Shown: one piece after another, positions 1 to 8,800 of the stretch
Position numbering within the stretch: position 1 is the first letter of the stretch
Layout of the letters: the number at the start of each line of letters is the position of its first letter
Notes under the pieces: model-generated
Told to the model about the DNA's origin: nothing
What the model saw: only the letters and a program-made list of their open reading frames with translations
The model's database searches: none
Program-made: the position numbers and the translations under genes
DNA from: Metabacillus dongyingensis
GTDB taxonomy: Bacteria; Bacillota; Bacilli; Bacillales; Bacillaceae
Length of the DNA: 64,000 nt
NCBI RefSeq assembly: GCF_019933155.2
Contig: NZ_CP082944.1
Location: 870,001-934,000, forward strand
Direction: 5' to 3'

Positions 1-22
1 ACCTTCCAGAAAGGTGAGGTGA
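1..22 (+). CDS. 3' end of an upstream gene (partial)
   Basis: Reading from base 2, the first bases encode PSRKVR followed by TGA at 20-22. That stop overlaps the GTG start of the next gene at 19 in the pattern GTGA, as expected for tightly coupled ABC-transporter genes. By position it would be the tail of the ATPase partner of the two permeases that follow. Six codons cannot prove this; it is inference from context. Confidence 0.3.
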
Positions 23-948
23 CAGATCAAATGCAAACCCCTATCGGAATGGAACAAGATATATTGCTAAAACAGAAGAAAAAGAATAAAAACAGGAAAC
101 GCCTTGATACGTGGCTATTATTGGTTCCTACTCTTGGAATATTCATCTTTTTCTTTTTACTTCCTCTCTTTTTCCTTTTTATCACCAGTTTTAAGACGTT
201 CGATGCCGGAAGTGGAATTGGAAGTGAATGGACATTCCAAAATTATATCAAATTCATTTCGGACCCTTTTTATTTAAGCGTCGTATGGAGAACGGTAAAA
301 ATCGCTTTGCTGACAACATTGGCTTCAATCATCATTTCTTACCCTGTGGCATTTCAAATTTCAAGAGCAAGCGGAAGAGTGAAAAATTATTTAACATTGC
401 TTGTATTATCGCCGCTGTTGATTAGTATGGTCATCCGCTGCTATGGCTGGGTTATTTTACTGTCAAATAACGGTGTAGTGAATAATACTTTGATAAACCT
501 GGGCTGGATTGACCAGCCGTTAACTTTACTGTATACGGAGTTAAGTGTGGTTATCGGTATGGTACACGTCTTATTGCCATATATGGTGTTAAGTATCATG
601 GGTTCGCTTGAAAGAATCGATCCTTCCGTTATAAGGGCCTCACAAAATCTTGGGGCAAGCTCATTTAGAACATTTTTTTCAGTTTTACTGCCTTTAACAT
701 TACCGGGAATTTTTGCAGGATCTGTTATGGTATTCAGTTTAAGTGTAAGTTCATTTGTTACACCTGCTATTCTTGGCGGTCCACAGGTGAAAGTTATGTC
801 CTATTTAACATATGAGCAGGTTGCCGTTATGTTGAACTGGCCATATGGTGCAGCAATTGGCTTCTTATTAATTATTATTGCGACGATTACGATCATCGCT
901 TATAGCAAAGTTCTTGCCAGTTCGGAAAAAGGAGTGGCAATTCAATGA
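19..948 (+). CDS. ABC transporter permease, PotB-like
   Basis: Inner-membrane permease of a polyamine/amine-type (PotB/CysU fold) ABC importer. The 309-aa protein has a basic cytoplasmic N-terminus, then about six hydrophobic segments. The conserved EAA-type loop before the C-terminal helices reads SQNLGASSFRTFFSVLLPLT (about residues 210-230). GTG at 19 follows AGAAAGGTG closely; an ATG at 31 is possible. The next gene starts inside its stop codon (ATGA), so the two permeases are translationally coupled. Substrate cannot be read from the sequence. The downstream amine-oxidising flavoenzymes suggest an imported secondary amine, opine or imino acid; that is inference. Confidence 0.85.
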   Translation: MTDQMQTPIGMEQDILLKQKKKNKNRKRLDTWLLLVPTLGIFIFFFLLPLFFLFITSFKTFDAGSGIGSEWTFQNYIKFISDPFYLSVVWRTVKIALLTTLASIIISYPVAFQISRASGRVKNYLTLLVLSPLLISMVIRCYGWVILLSNNGVVNNTLINLGWIDQPLTLLYTELSVVIGMVHVLLPYMVLSIMGSLERIDPSVIRASQNLGASSFRTFFSVLLPLTLPGIFAGSVMVFSLSVSSFVTPAILGGPQVKVMSYLTYEQVAVMLNWPYGAAIGFLLIIIATITIIAYSKVLASSEKGVAIQ

Positions 949-1751
949 AGAAAAAGAAATTTCCCAAATTTCTATTTAACTTTGTTTGTTTCATAGTATA
1001 TGTCTTTTTACTTGCACCTATTGTCGTTGTATTAATGTCTTCATTAACAACCACAGATTATATTGTTTTTCCGCCAAAAGGATTGACTCTCAAGTGGTAT
1101 GTTGAGCTTGTCGAACATCCCGAATTTATGCAATCTTTGGTGCTAAGTATTATTGTGGCAGTTGGTACTTCAATGATCGCAACGGCAATCGGGACGCTTG
1201 CATCCATCGCTGTTGTCAGGCGTCAATTTAAAGGGAAAACAGCCATTGTCCAATTAGTTGGATCACCTCTCTTAATACCATCCGTCGTGTTTGGAGTGGC
1301 CCTTCTCCAGTTTTATTCTTGGATAGGTTTGGCCGCAAGTCCTCTTGCTTTAATAATTGGACATATTATTCTAACAGTACCTTTCGTTATGCGCTTAGTA
1401 GTTGCTAGTTTGGCAGGCTTTGATCGCTCCATAGAACAAGCTGCCATGAATTTGGGGGCTGGGCAAGTTAAAGTGTTTTTCCAAATTACTCTTCCTGTTA
1501 TTAAATCCGGGGTAATAGCAGGTGCCATTTTTGCATTTATCACATCATTTGATGATTTAACAGTAGCGTTATTTATTGTAAGTACCGATGTCGTTACGCT
1601 GCCGGTCCGGATCTATACTTACATGCAATACCAATATGATCCAATCATCACATCTGTATCAAGTATTATGATTTTATTAACCATCGTGCTGATGCTTGTC
1701 ATTGAAAGAGTTTTAGGTGTAGGAAAGGTCTTTGCATCGAAAAAACAATAA
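945..1751 (+). CDS. ABC transporter permease, PotC-like
   Basis: Second permease subunit of the same importer (268 aa). It has six hydrophobic segments and an EAA loop reading EQAAMNLGAGQVKVFFQITL (about residues 165-185), the contact site for the ATPase. It overlaps the upstream permease by four bases, and the [2Fe-2S] gene starts 13 bp downstream, so transport and oxidation genes appear to share one transcript. PotC-like proteins form heterodimers with PotB-like ones. No ATPase or binding protein for this system lies inside the window; they are presumably encoded just upstream. Confidence 0.85.
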   Translation: MKKKKFPKFLFNFVCFIVYVFLLAPIVVVLMSSLTTTDYIVFPPKGLTLKWYVELVEHPEFMQSLVLSIIVAVGTSMIATAIGTLASIAVVRRQFKGKTAIVQLVGSPLLIPSVVFGVALLQFYSWIGLAASPLALIIGHIILTVPFVMRLVVASLAGFDRSIEQAAMNLGAGQVKVFFQITLPVIKSGVIAGAIFAFITSFDDLTVALFIVSTDVVTLPVRIYTYMQYQYDPIITSVSSIMILLTIVLMLVIERVLGVGKVFASKKQ

Positions 1752-1764
1752 GAAGGGTGTTTTT

Positions 1765-2088
1765 ATGCATATTGAAAATCATCCCGTATTAGGGAAACAA
1801 CTGACAAAGCCTGTAACGATCTATTTTAATAATAAAAAATATAAGGCATATAAACAGCAGACGGTTGCAGCAGCCTTAATAGCCAATGGAGAAATTAAAT
1901 TCGGCTTAAGCAGGAAGTTAATCCAGGCAAGAGGGCTTTTTTGTTCCCGGGGCAGATGCTGCAGCTGCTATATGACGGTGAATGGAGAGGAACATGTACG
2001 CTCTTGCATGGTAAGGGTTGAAGAAGGGATGGAAATATATCCAAACCTAGAAGACCCAGAGGTAAGGAGCGATGACTATGGAGACTGA
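1765..2088 (+). CDS. [2Fe-2S] ferredoxin-like subunit, HcnA-like
   Basis: Small plant-type [2Fe-2S] subunit (107 aa) of a multi-subunit amine/imino-acid dehydrogenase. The cluster motif is CSRGRCCSC followed by a fourth Cys in HVRSCM, the C-x4-C-x2-C...C spacing of the HcnA / SoxA-N-terminal family. I place the start at ATG 1765 because AAGAAGGG precedes it; an in-frame TTG at 1732 would overlap the previous gene. Its end overlaps the next gene by about ten bases. It probably relays electrons from the flavin subunits. HCN synthase itself is unlikely in this organism; octopine-, hydroxyproline- or sarcosine-type oxidases share the same architecture. Confidence 0.8.
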   Translation: MHIENHPVLGKQLTKPVTIYFNNKKYKAYKQQTVAAALIANGEIKFGLSRKLIQARGLFCSRGRCCSCYMTVNGEEHVRSCMVRVEEGMEIYPNLEDPEVRSDDYGD

Positions 2089-3166
2089 TGTTCTCATTAT
2101 CGGAGCCGGACCTGCGGGACTTGCAGCCGCATATGAAACGGCATCAAAAGGGATTGATGTAACGATCGTAGAGGAATCCATTTCAGCAGGCGGACAGCTA
2201 ATCCAGCAAACGCAAATCATACAATCATTGCCCTCCTCTTTTCAGCCAATGCGGGGTTTTGAGCTGGCTGAAAAATTAAAAGGTCAGTTAAAAGAATTTC
2301 CTATTCGTTATTTATTCCAACATCGAGTGATTGGCTTATATGCAGATGGCAGTGTTGGAATTACGGATGAACAGAATGTTTTTCCGGTGAAAGCAAAGAA
2401 AATAATCGTGGCCACTGGAGCAGCTGAAAGCGCCGTTCTTTTTCCGAAATGGACCTTGCCGGGAGTAATAACGATTGGTGCAGCTCAAACATTAATCAAC
2501 CGGGATTTTGTTCTGCCTGGCAAGGAAGCTGTCATCGTTGGTTCAAGTGACTTTGCGATGGAAGTTGCTCTCCAGCTCATAGAGGTTGGCGTTAACATTA
2601 GGGGGATTGTTGAAAGTCAGCCTCAGGTTACTGCCAGAGATAAGGAAAAAATGGAGCAAGTGGAAAGATGCGGAGTTCCATTTTATTTAAACTCTTCTAT
2701 TAAAGAAGCGAGAGGAAATGGGCAGCTTGAAGAAATCGAGATTCAGCTCCAGGATGGAATATTAACAGAAAAAATCGATCTGGCTTGTATCGATGGCGGG
2801 AGAACGCCGATTCTTGATTCTTTTTATCAATTAGGATGTTCGTTCAGTTATCAGGAAAAGCTTGGCGGTTGGATCCCACAATATAATAAACGTTTCCAAA
2901 CAGATCGTGAAAATGTTTTTTTAGCCGGAAATGCAGCAGGTATCAGCTCACAAGGAGTACTGCTAGTAACCGGTATGATAGCAGGTATAAGTGTATGTGA
3001 GGCCTTACAGGCAATAAGCAATGAAGCTGCTGAGGAAATAAGGCTTTCCCTTTGGGATGAGTTAGAGCTGCTCGAAACAAAACTAAATACGGAAGTCTTG
3101 CAGGGAAGAAATCAGCATATTGAAAGTTTTGCAAACCCAATGCTTAAAGATCAATTTATTTCATAG
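2078..3166 (+). CDS. FAD/NAD(P)-binding oxidoreductase, HcnB / SoxA-like
   Basis: Pyridine-nucleotide-disulphide-type flavoprotein (362 aa) matching the alpha subunit of HcnB, opine oxidase and D-hydroxyproline dehydrogenases. The FAD-binding GAGPAGLAAA lies near the N-terminus, a second Rossmann motif VGSSDFAMEV near residue 150, and a C-terminal FAD motif in FLAGNAAGISS. The usual HcnB-type C-terminal BFD [2Fe-2S] domain is absent and is encoded by the next gene. Two ATGs compete: 2072 lies only two bases from AAGGAG, while 2078 has good spacing, so I chose 2078. It overlaps the HcnA-like gene. Confidence 0.8.
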   Translation: METDVLIIGAGPAGLAAAYETASKGIDVTIVEESISAGGQLIQQTQIIQSLPSSFQPMRGFELAEKLKGQLKEFPIRYLFQHRVIGLYADGSVGITDEQNVFPVKAKKIIVATGAAESAVLFPKWTLPGVITIGAAQTLINRDFVLPGKEAVIVGSSDFAMEVALQLIEVGVNIRGIVESQPQVTARDKEKMEQVERCGVPFYLNSSIKEARGNGQLEEIEIQLQDGILTEKIDLACIDGGRTPILDSFYQLGCSFSYQEKLGGWIPQYNKRFQTDRENVFLAGNAAGISSQGVLLVTGMIAGISVCEALQAISNEAAEEIRLSLWDELELLETKLNTEVLQGRNQHIESFANPMLKDQFIS

Positions 3167-3199
3167 ATAAATAGAATAAGTGACTAGAAGGTGAATTAG

Positions 3200-3529
3200 T
3201 TGGATAAAACAACAATCATTTGTCGATGTGAAGAAATAAGCTATGAGGAAGTTGAGGAAACCATTGGACATGGAGCAAGAACCTTTGATGATGTTAAAAG
3301 ACTGACACGATGCGGCATGGGTCCATGTCAGGCGAAAATATGCACAAACCTTGTTGCAAATGTGATTCATGAACAAACAGGCAAGCCATTTCATGAGATT
3401 CCATTGCCTCGGATGCGGATGCCCCTATCCCCAATAAAACTTGAAACATTAGCGACTGACAGCACATTGTTTTCCGCAGTGAAATCTGTTTTAGATGAGG
3501 TGGAATTAGAGGACGGGAAGGTGAGATAA
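3200..3529 (+). CDS. BFD-like [2Fe-2S] protein
   Basis: A 109-aa protein with the bacterioferritin-associated-ferredoxin-like fold: CRCEE near the N-terminus (C-x-C) and CGMGPCQAKIC about 35 residues later, the four-cysteine pattern of BFD domains. In most HcnB/SoxA relatives this is fused to the C-terminus of the FAD/NAD subunit; here it stands alone directly downstream of it. The TTG start at 3200 follows AGAAGGTG at the right distance. The next gene begins immediately after its TAA stop. Role: electron relay within the dehydrogenase complex (family knowledge plus context). Confidence 0.75.
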   Translation: MDKTTIICRCEEISYEEVEETIGHGARTFDDVKRLTRCGMGPCQAKICTNLVANVIHEQTGKPFHEIPLPRMRMPLSPIKLETLATDSTLFSAVKSVLDEVELEDGKVR

Positions 3530-4603
3530 ATGGAAACACGTTACGAAACAGTTGTTATTGGTGGCGGAGTCATTGGGAATGGAATTGCCTATCACCTTTC
3601 TGAACGCTATAAGGAAGGGGTACTAGTTCTTGATAAGAAATATCCTATGTCAGGAACATCAGGATCCACCCAAGCCTGGGTGTGGGTACATAATAAAACC
3701 CCATCCTGGTATGCTGAATTTAATATGTACAGTGCTGAACTCTATCCGTACTTATCTAAAAAAATTGGAGATGTTGAATATAAACGGACAGGCGGTCTAT
3801 CTCCATTTTTCAATGAGAAAGACCGGGAAAAAGCATTTCAGCTTGCAGAGTCATACCGGAAGATTGGCATTAAAATTAAAGTGCTGTCAAGAGAAGAAGT
3901 ACTGGAGAAGGAGCCCTCTATCAATCCTGAGGTCGCAGGAGCAACTTATAGTTCGATCGACGGAAACGTCAATCCATTTCGGTTGATAGACATGTATATG
4001 AGAGCTGCAAGGAAAAATGGTGTGAATTATTCTACTTATAACAAAGTAATAGACATACAAAAGCAGGAAGAAAAATTTATTGTTGTTTCAGACAAGGAAA
4101 CCTATGTATGTAAAAACCTCATTCTCGCTGGCGGAACTTGGTCAAAGGAACTGGGAAGTATGCTTGGAATCAATATTCCGGTGAAACAATTAAGAGGGCA
4201 AATTCTTGTTTCGGAACCTCTAAAACCATTCCTGAATTATACGATAAGCGGGCTGAGACAGGCTAATAATGGTGAGGTATTAATGGGGTATTCAATGGAG
4301 GAGGCAGACTTTGACCGCTCAACAACTCTTGATGTTATTCAGGAAACAGCAAATATGGCTGTTCACTATGTACCTTCATTGAGAAAAGCAAAAGTTGTCC
4401 GTGCCTTTTCAGGAATTCGTGCCATGCCAGAGGATGGTTTCCCGATTATTGGAAAAGTGCCTGAAATTGAAAATCTATATGTGGCAGCTACACACAGCGG
4501 TGTAACACTATCTCCTCTAATTGGAACGCTAATAACTGAATTAATTTTGGATGGAGAAACATCTATTCCGATTGATCGGTATTCGGTTAGCAGATTTGGG
4601 TGA
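3530..4603 (+). CDS. FAD-dependent oxidoreductase, DAO family (HcnC / SoxB-like)
   Basis: Catalytic beta-type subunit (357 aa) of the DAO superfamily (glycine/sarcosine/D-proline oxidases, HcnC). The N-terminal dinucleotide motif GGGVIGNGIAYHLSER and the C-terminal FAD motif region (ATHSGVTLSPLIG) are both present and the length is typical. ATG 3530 directly abuts the stop of the BFD-like gene, giving tight coupling. With the HcnA-like, HcnB-like and BFD-like proteins it should form a membrane-associated complex oxidising a C-N bond. The substrate is not determinable from sequence. Confidence 0.8.
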   Translation: METRYETVVIGGGVIGNGIAYHLSERYKEGVLVLDKKYPMSGTSGSTQAWVWVHNKTPSWYAEFNMYSAELYPYLSKKIGDVEYKRTGGLSPFFNEKDREKAFQLAESYRKIGIKIKVLSREEVLEKEPSINPEVAGATYSSIDGNVNPFRLIDMYMRAARKNGVNYSTYNKVIDIQKQEEKFIVVSDKETYVCKNLILAGGTWSKELGSMLGINIPVKQLRGQILVSEPLKPFLNYTISGLRQANNGEVLMGYSMEEADFDRSTTLDVIQETANMAVHYVPSLRKAKVVRAFSGIRAMPEDGFPIIGKVPEIENLYVAATHSGVTLSPLIGTLITELILDGETSIPIDRYSVSRFG

Positions 4604-4663
4604 GAGTATTACATGTATTAAACAAAGGTTTATGCTAAAAACACTTAATTTGGAGGAATATAA

Positions 4664-4999
4664 ATGCCCCACTTAATTTTCAGAGGGATTTCAGTTGAAC
4701 AGGTCAAAACGATAAGTAAACCATTAGTACAGGAGCTAGCTGAAATCTGTGCTTGCGGGACTGATAACTTTACTCTAGAAATAGTACAATCTACTTTCGT
4801 ATTCGATCAAAATGAAGTGCCGGGATATCCTTTTATTGAGGTAAAATGGTTTGAACGCGGCCAAGACATCCAGGATCAATTTGCCAAAGCTGTTACAAGA
4901 AATGTTCATTCTCTTGGTATTCCAGAAGCAGAAGTTGCATTTACTGCATTTTTAGAGTCTGCTTATTATTCTAACGGAAAGAGTTTCGCCGAAGAGTAA
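4664..4999 (+). CDS. DUF1904-family protein
   Basis: 111-aa protein beginning MPHLIFRGI, the signature of the DUF1904 family, whose members resemble tautomerase-fold proteins. It has no signal peptide or membrane segment. TTTGGAGGAA sits well placed before ATG 4664. It lies between two DAO-family flavoenzymes on the same strand with a 60-bp gap, so it probably belongs to the same transcription unit. A role in handling the imine or keto product of amine oxidation would fit, but that is speculation. Confidence 0.65.
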   Translation: MPHLIFRGISVEQVKTISKPLVQELAEICACGTDNFTLEIVQSTFVFDQNEVPGYPFIEVKWFERGQDIQDQFAKAVTRNVHSLGIPEAEVAFTAFLESAYYSNGKSFAEE

Positions 5000-5189
5000 A
5001 GGACCAGGCACTACTCGTTTAGTGATTAGAATTTATAGAATAATACCTTAACCAAATATAAACCTTATCAGGTTTTAGTTCTTATGATTGCTGCTAATAC
5101 TCTTGCTGCCGTCAAAGCATTTATCTATGTTTCTGCATGGGCTATTTGGTTATAAACCGGTCTACTATTATATGAAAGGTGCTGGGTAA

Positions 5190-6350
5190 ATGGAGACAGA
5201 AGTAATCGTTATAGGCGGTGGTGTCATTGGCTCTTCTATTACTTATCACTTAGCACGTGATGGTGTAAGAGTTAAGCAATTGGAAAAGGGGAGCATCGCT
5301 AATCAAGGCGCTGCATCAAGGGCATCTGCAGGTGGAATTAGATTAAACAATCGTGATCCAAGAGAATTATCATTGGCAAAAGCGAGTATCCTTAGGTGGG
5401 AATCACTTGAAGAAGAGCTTGAAGCTGATTTAGAGTATTTGCCGGCAGGTCAAATCATGTTATTTGATCATCGCTATAATATGGAAGATCTCTTTAATCA
5501 GGTAAAGGAAGATCGAAAAAATGGGATTGTCTCTCGAATTGTCGATCAGGACGGTTTAAAAGAGTTAATCCCATTCATCTCACCTTTAATTTCAAAAGGG
5601 ATCTTTTATTCAAGCGGCGGTCAAGCAAATGCATTACTTACGACAATTGCGTATTCATCAGCAGCACGGCGTTTAGGCGCAGAAATAATAACTGGCATTG
5701 AAGTACACTCGATAGCAAAACAGAATCATGCAGTTACAGGTGTATACACAAGTTCTGGCTTTATGCCATGTAATATGGTCATTAATGCAGCCGGAGTATG
5801 GGCGCCTAAATTGCATGAGACTTTAGGACTCTCCCTTCCACAAATAAAGCCTTTCTGTCATCAGATGTCTGCAACATTTGCTGCTCCTTTACTATTGCCG
5901 GGTCCCACGATTAGTGCAAAAGGGACGAAAATATCCCTAAAGCAAACGGTTGATGGACGAATAAGAGCAGGTGGAGGTTATGCTGCTAAGCCTGGAACAA
6001 ACAAATACACTGGTCTATTCAATGAAGAAAGTCTTAAAGAGCAGCGTAATACTGTTTTATCCATTATTCCAGCCATTAAAGATTATGAAGTAGATTTTAC
6101 ATACTACGGTGCAGAAGCTCACTGCATTGATGATATTCCAATTTTAGGTCCAATCCCTGAAATTACAGGGTATTTATTGGCAGCTGGATTTAGCGGACAT
6201 GGATTTACAATTTCCCCAGCTGTTGGGCAAGTATTGTCTGAAATTGCCCAACAGAAATCACCTTCGATTTCAATTGATGAACTCTCTATCAATCGGTCAT
6301 TTGATGCAGAAAAATCAAAGGATCATGCAATTCGTCACATCCCAGGATGA
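5190..6350 (+). CDS. FAD-dependent oxidoreductase, DAO family
   Basis: Second DAO-superfamily flavoprotein (386 aa) of the cluster. The N-terminal GGGVIGSSITYHLARDG is the FAD beta-alpha-beta motif. A DAO-like C-terminus (LLAAGFSGHGFTISPAVG) resembles the FAD/substrate region of glycine and sarcosine oxidase beta-type proteins. The start at 5190 is preceded by GAAAGGTGCTGGG. It is only moderately similar to the HcnC-like protein upstream, so it may act on a different intermediate of the same pathway. A 190-bp gap separates it from the DUF1904 gene; whether it has its own promoter is unclear. Confidence 0.78.
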   Translation: METEVIVIGGGVIGSSITYHLARDGVRVKQLEKGSIANQGAASRASAGGIRLNNRDPRELSLAKASILRWESLEEELEADLEYLPAGQIMLFDHRYNMEDLFNQVKEDRKNGIVSRIVDQDGLKELIPFISPLISKGIFYSSGGQANALLTTIAYSSAARRLGAEIITGIEVHSIAKQNHAVTGVYTSSGFMPCNMVINAAGVWAPKLHETLGLSLPQIKPFCHQMSATFAAPLLLPGPTISAKGTKISLKQTVDGRIRAGGGYAAKPGTNKYTGLFNEESLKEQRNTVLSIIPAIKDYEVDFTYYGAEAHCIDDIPILGPIPEITGYLLAAGFSGHGFTISPAVGQVLSEIAQQKSPSISIDELSINRSFDAEKSKDHAIRHIPG

Positions 6351-6726
6351 ATAAATAATAATTTATTGTAAGCACTTAATGACTATTATTTCTGAAGAAC
6401 AATCTAGTGATCAAATGAAGTCCATAAAATGCTCCAGAATTTGGAGTTATTTAATCTGGAGCAGAAATTACTTTCTGTGCAAACGAATAAGTATGCAGTG
6501 AGTCATAATAGATCCAGTATCTTTCACACGAAAAACCATAGGCGGCAGATAAAAATATAAGGAAATTTCTGAAGAGCATGATCACGATCTGATCAATTGC
6601 TCTTTTAGCATTTTATTCTAGAGATTAATAAAATGAGTGATTTACATAAAATTTACTTACTTCCTAAATGAAGTAAATTATTAACTTATATCCTATTTTT
6701 ATCATATCAAAAAGGAGAAACAATTT
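6351..6726. other. Intergenic region with three inverted repeats
   Basis: No convincing gene. GCTCCAGA (6431-6438) pairs with TCTGGAGC (6455-6462). AAGAGCA-TGATCA (6572-6584) pairs with TGATCA-AT-TGCTCTT (6590-6604) and is followed by a T-rich stretch, so it may terminate the upstream operon. ATTTACTT (6651-6658) pairs with AAGTAAAT (6671-6678) about 50 bp before the start of the next gene and could be an operator. Confidence 0.4.
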
Positions 6727-8532
6727 ATGCGAATGAAAACTATTATAATGGCCTTATCACTCGTATGTATGATGGTTTCAATCTTTGCTTATCCTGCAGA
6801 GGCTTCTAGGTTGGCTGTACAAAAAGAATCTGACAGCATTGTGGCGGATTGGAAATTTTCGAAACAACATGTAAAAAGAGGTACGATTGAAAGCGGGAAT
6901 TTGATTATTGAAGACGCAAGTGAAAACGGGAATGATTTAGAGCTAGTAACGATTGGAGACCCAGCTTCAACAGAATTAGAAAATATGATTAAATGGTCAG
7001 AAGAAGATTATTATAATCAAAAAAGTGTAGATACTTTACAATTTTCTAATTATAAGAATGCTCCTGCAGGAAGATATTTAAGAACAATCAAAGATGCACA
7101 AATCAATAAGGAAAACTTTGATAATGGATTTACCTTCGAAGCAATTTTCAAACTGCCGAGTGATTTTAATAGCAGTTTACATAGCTGGATGGGGATATTA
7201 ACAAGACAAGGGCAAGCTGCTGACCTTAATAAAATGGAAGGCGAGAAAGAAATACTTACTACATTATCTGTATCAAGTGACAAAGAAATTCAATGGACAA
7301 GCCATCCATCTAATCTAGACTATAATGTAAGCAACTGGTCTCGTTCATTAAATACTGATGAGTGGTATCATTTAGCAGTTGTTAATGACGGCCAAACAAC
7401 GACATTAACTGTTAATGGCGTTAGCGATTACGGAAAATCAGAACAAGTCGCAGGAATTGCAGCTTTAGAAGGTAAAGGCTGGAACATTGGTGCATCTGAG
7501 TGGGGAAATGAATTAGATGCACTATTTGCAGGCAACATCCAAGAAATACGAATTGCTAATGAGGCTTTAACCGAAGAAGAATGGCTTGTGCAAGGTGCTG
7601 AAGACGATGAACCATTCGAAGGAACTAACGATAGAATTCCATTTTTAACAAACAAAAACAATTATAATTTTCTTTTTGTCCCAGATACACAAAAATATTC
7701 AAGCCAAAATCCAGAGATTTTTTATAGCCAAATGAATTGGATTGCTAAAAGCACTAAGAAGAACAATATAGTAATGAATACATTTGTTGGTGACATTGTC
7801 GATAGTAATTCAGAAAAGCAATGGCAGAATTCCCTTGAAGCCATTTCGTATTTAGATAAAAAAGATATTCCTTATATGATTGCAGCTGGGAATCATGACT
7901 ATGCCGAAGGAGATCCGTTCTTAATCCATTACGGACCGCAGCGTTTTGAGAATAAAGAATACTATAAGGGATCTTCTCCTTCCGGATATGGCTCTTATGC
8001 AATAGTTGAAGCAGGAAGTTATGAATACTTATTATTAATAGTTGATATGGAAAATCTTCAAACAGACATTGAATGGTCAAAAGATGTTTTAAATCGTCAT
8101 AAAGATAAACCGACTATTATCGCTTCTCATGATATTATTTATCCTGAGATTCAAAAGAATAAAACTGTTGTCGCTGAGTCGTCTAACGGCCGACTGATTT
8201 GGGATGAACTTGTAAATGATTACAATCAAGTGTTCATGACGGTAAATGGACATTATTTTGGAATCGCTCACCACGTTAAACAAAACGCATCAGGGAACGA
8301 TGTCATTCAAATGCTAGTCAATTACCAATCAAATTATCGAGGGGGAAATGGCTGGCTAAGACTTGTAGAATTTGATGAAAAGAAAAACAAATTGTTTTTC
8401 CGTACTTATTCCCCATTTGTCGATAAAATGCCAAACAAAGAAAAAACATATATCGATTATAGATTTTTAACAGATGAATACAATTTATTTGAATTAGATT
8501 TGAATTTTAAAAAGAGATTTAACTTGAATTGA
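6727..8532 (+). CDS. Secreted LamG-domain metallophosphoesterase
   Basis: 601-aa exported protein. Residues 1-26 form a signal peptide ending PAEA. About 45-290 form a LamG/concanavalin-like jelly-roll (ADWKFS, NGFTFEAIFKLP, WYHLAVVNDG, IQEIRIANEALTEEEW). About 315-560 form a calcineurin-like phosphoesterase with the metal motifs PDTQKY, GDIVDS, GNHDY, SHD and NGHYFG. No LPxTG or S-layer anchor follows, so it is probably released or loosely wall-bound. The combination suggests a phosphodiesterase/monoesterase that binds polysaccharide or teichoic acid. AAAAGGAGA supports ATG 6727. It stands alone between a possible and a clear terminator. Confidence 0.8.
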   Translation: MRMKTIIMALSLVCMMVSIFAYPAEASRLAVQKESDSIVADWKFSKQHVKRGTIESGNLIIEDASENGNDLELVTIGDPASTELENMIKWSEEDYYNQKSVDTLQFSNYKNAPAGRYLRTIKDAQINKENFDNGFTFEAIFKLPSDFNSSLHSWMGILTRQGQAADLNKMEGEKEILTTLSVSSDKEIQWTSHPSNLDYNVSNWSRSLNTDEWYHLAVVNDGQTTTLTVNGVSDYGKSEQVAGIAALEGKGWNIGASEWGNELDALFAGNIQEIRIANEALTEEEWLVQGAEDDEPFEGTNDRIPFLTNKNNYNFLFVPDTQKYSSQNPEIFYSQMNWIAKSTKKNNIVMNTFVGDIVDSNSEKQWQNSLEAISYLDKKDIPYMIAAGNHDYAEGDPFLIHYGPQRFENKEYYKGSSPSGYGSYAIVEAGSYEYLLLIVDMENLQTDIEWSKDVLNRHKDKPTIIASHDIIYPEIQKNKTVVAESSNGRLIWDELVNDYNQVFMTVNGHYFGIAHHVKQNASGNDVIQMLVNYQSNYRGGNGWLRLVEFDEKKNKLFFRTYSPFVDKMPNKEKTYIDYRFLTDEYNLFELDLNFKKRFNLN

Positions 8533-8616
8533 AGATCCATTTAGGATGGTTCGTTTTGAGGAAGAAATTTTATATTTTTTTACTTTAAGTTTTATTCCTT
8601 CTATTTTTGTCGTTAA

Positions 8617-8668
8617 GGAATGCTCCATTTCGTTAAGCTGTAAGCAGCTGAATGGAATGGAGCTTTTC
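8617..8668 (+). terminator. Rho-independent terminator after the LamG phosphoesterase
   Basis: GCTCCATT (8622-8629) pairs with AATGGAGC (8656-8663), with an inner AGCTG/CAGCT helix, followed by TTTTCTTT. Confidence 0.8.
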
Positions 8669-8800
8669 TTTGGAAGCTGATTCCTGAAAGGGTGCAGTCT
8701 TCGTCAGACTTTGGAAAGAAGCTTTTTGACTGTTATAGGATAAAGCGGTTACAATAGTTATCGTGTATAGACTGCTTCTTAATAGGAGAGGAAAAATGAA

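Noticed and set aside
5084..5155. 23-codon hydrophobic frame before the second DAO gene (starts MIAANTLAAVKAFIYVSAWA)
   Set aside because: No ribosome site. It might be the tail of a lost membrane protein, but the evidence is too thin to list.
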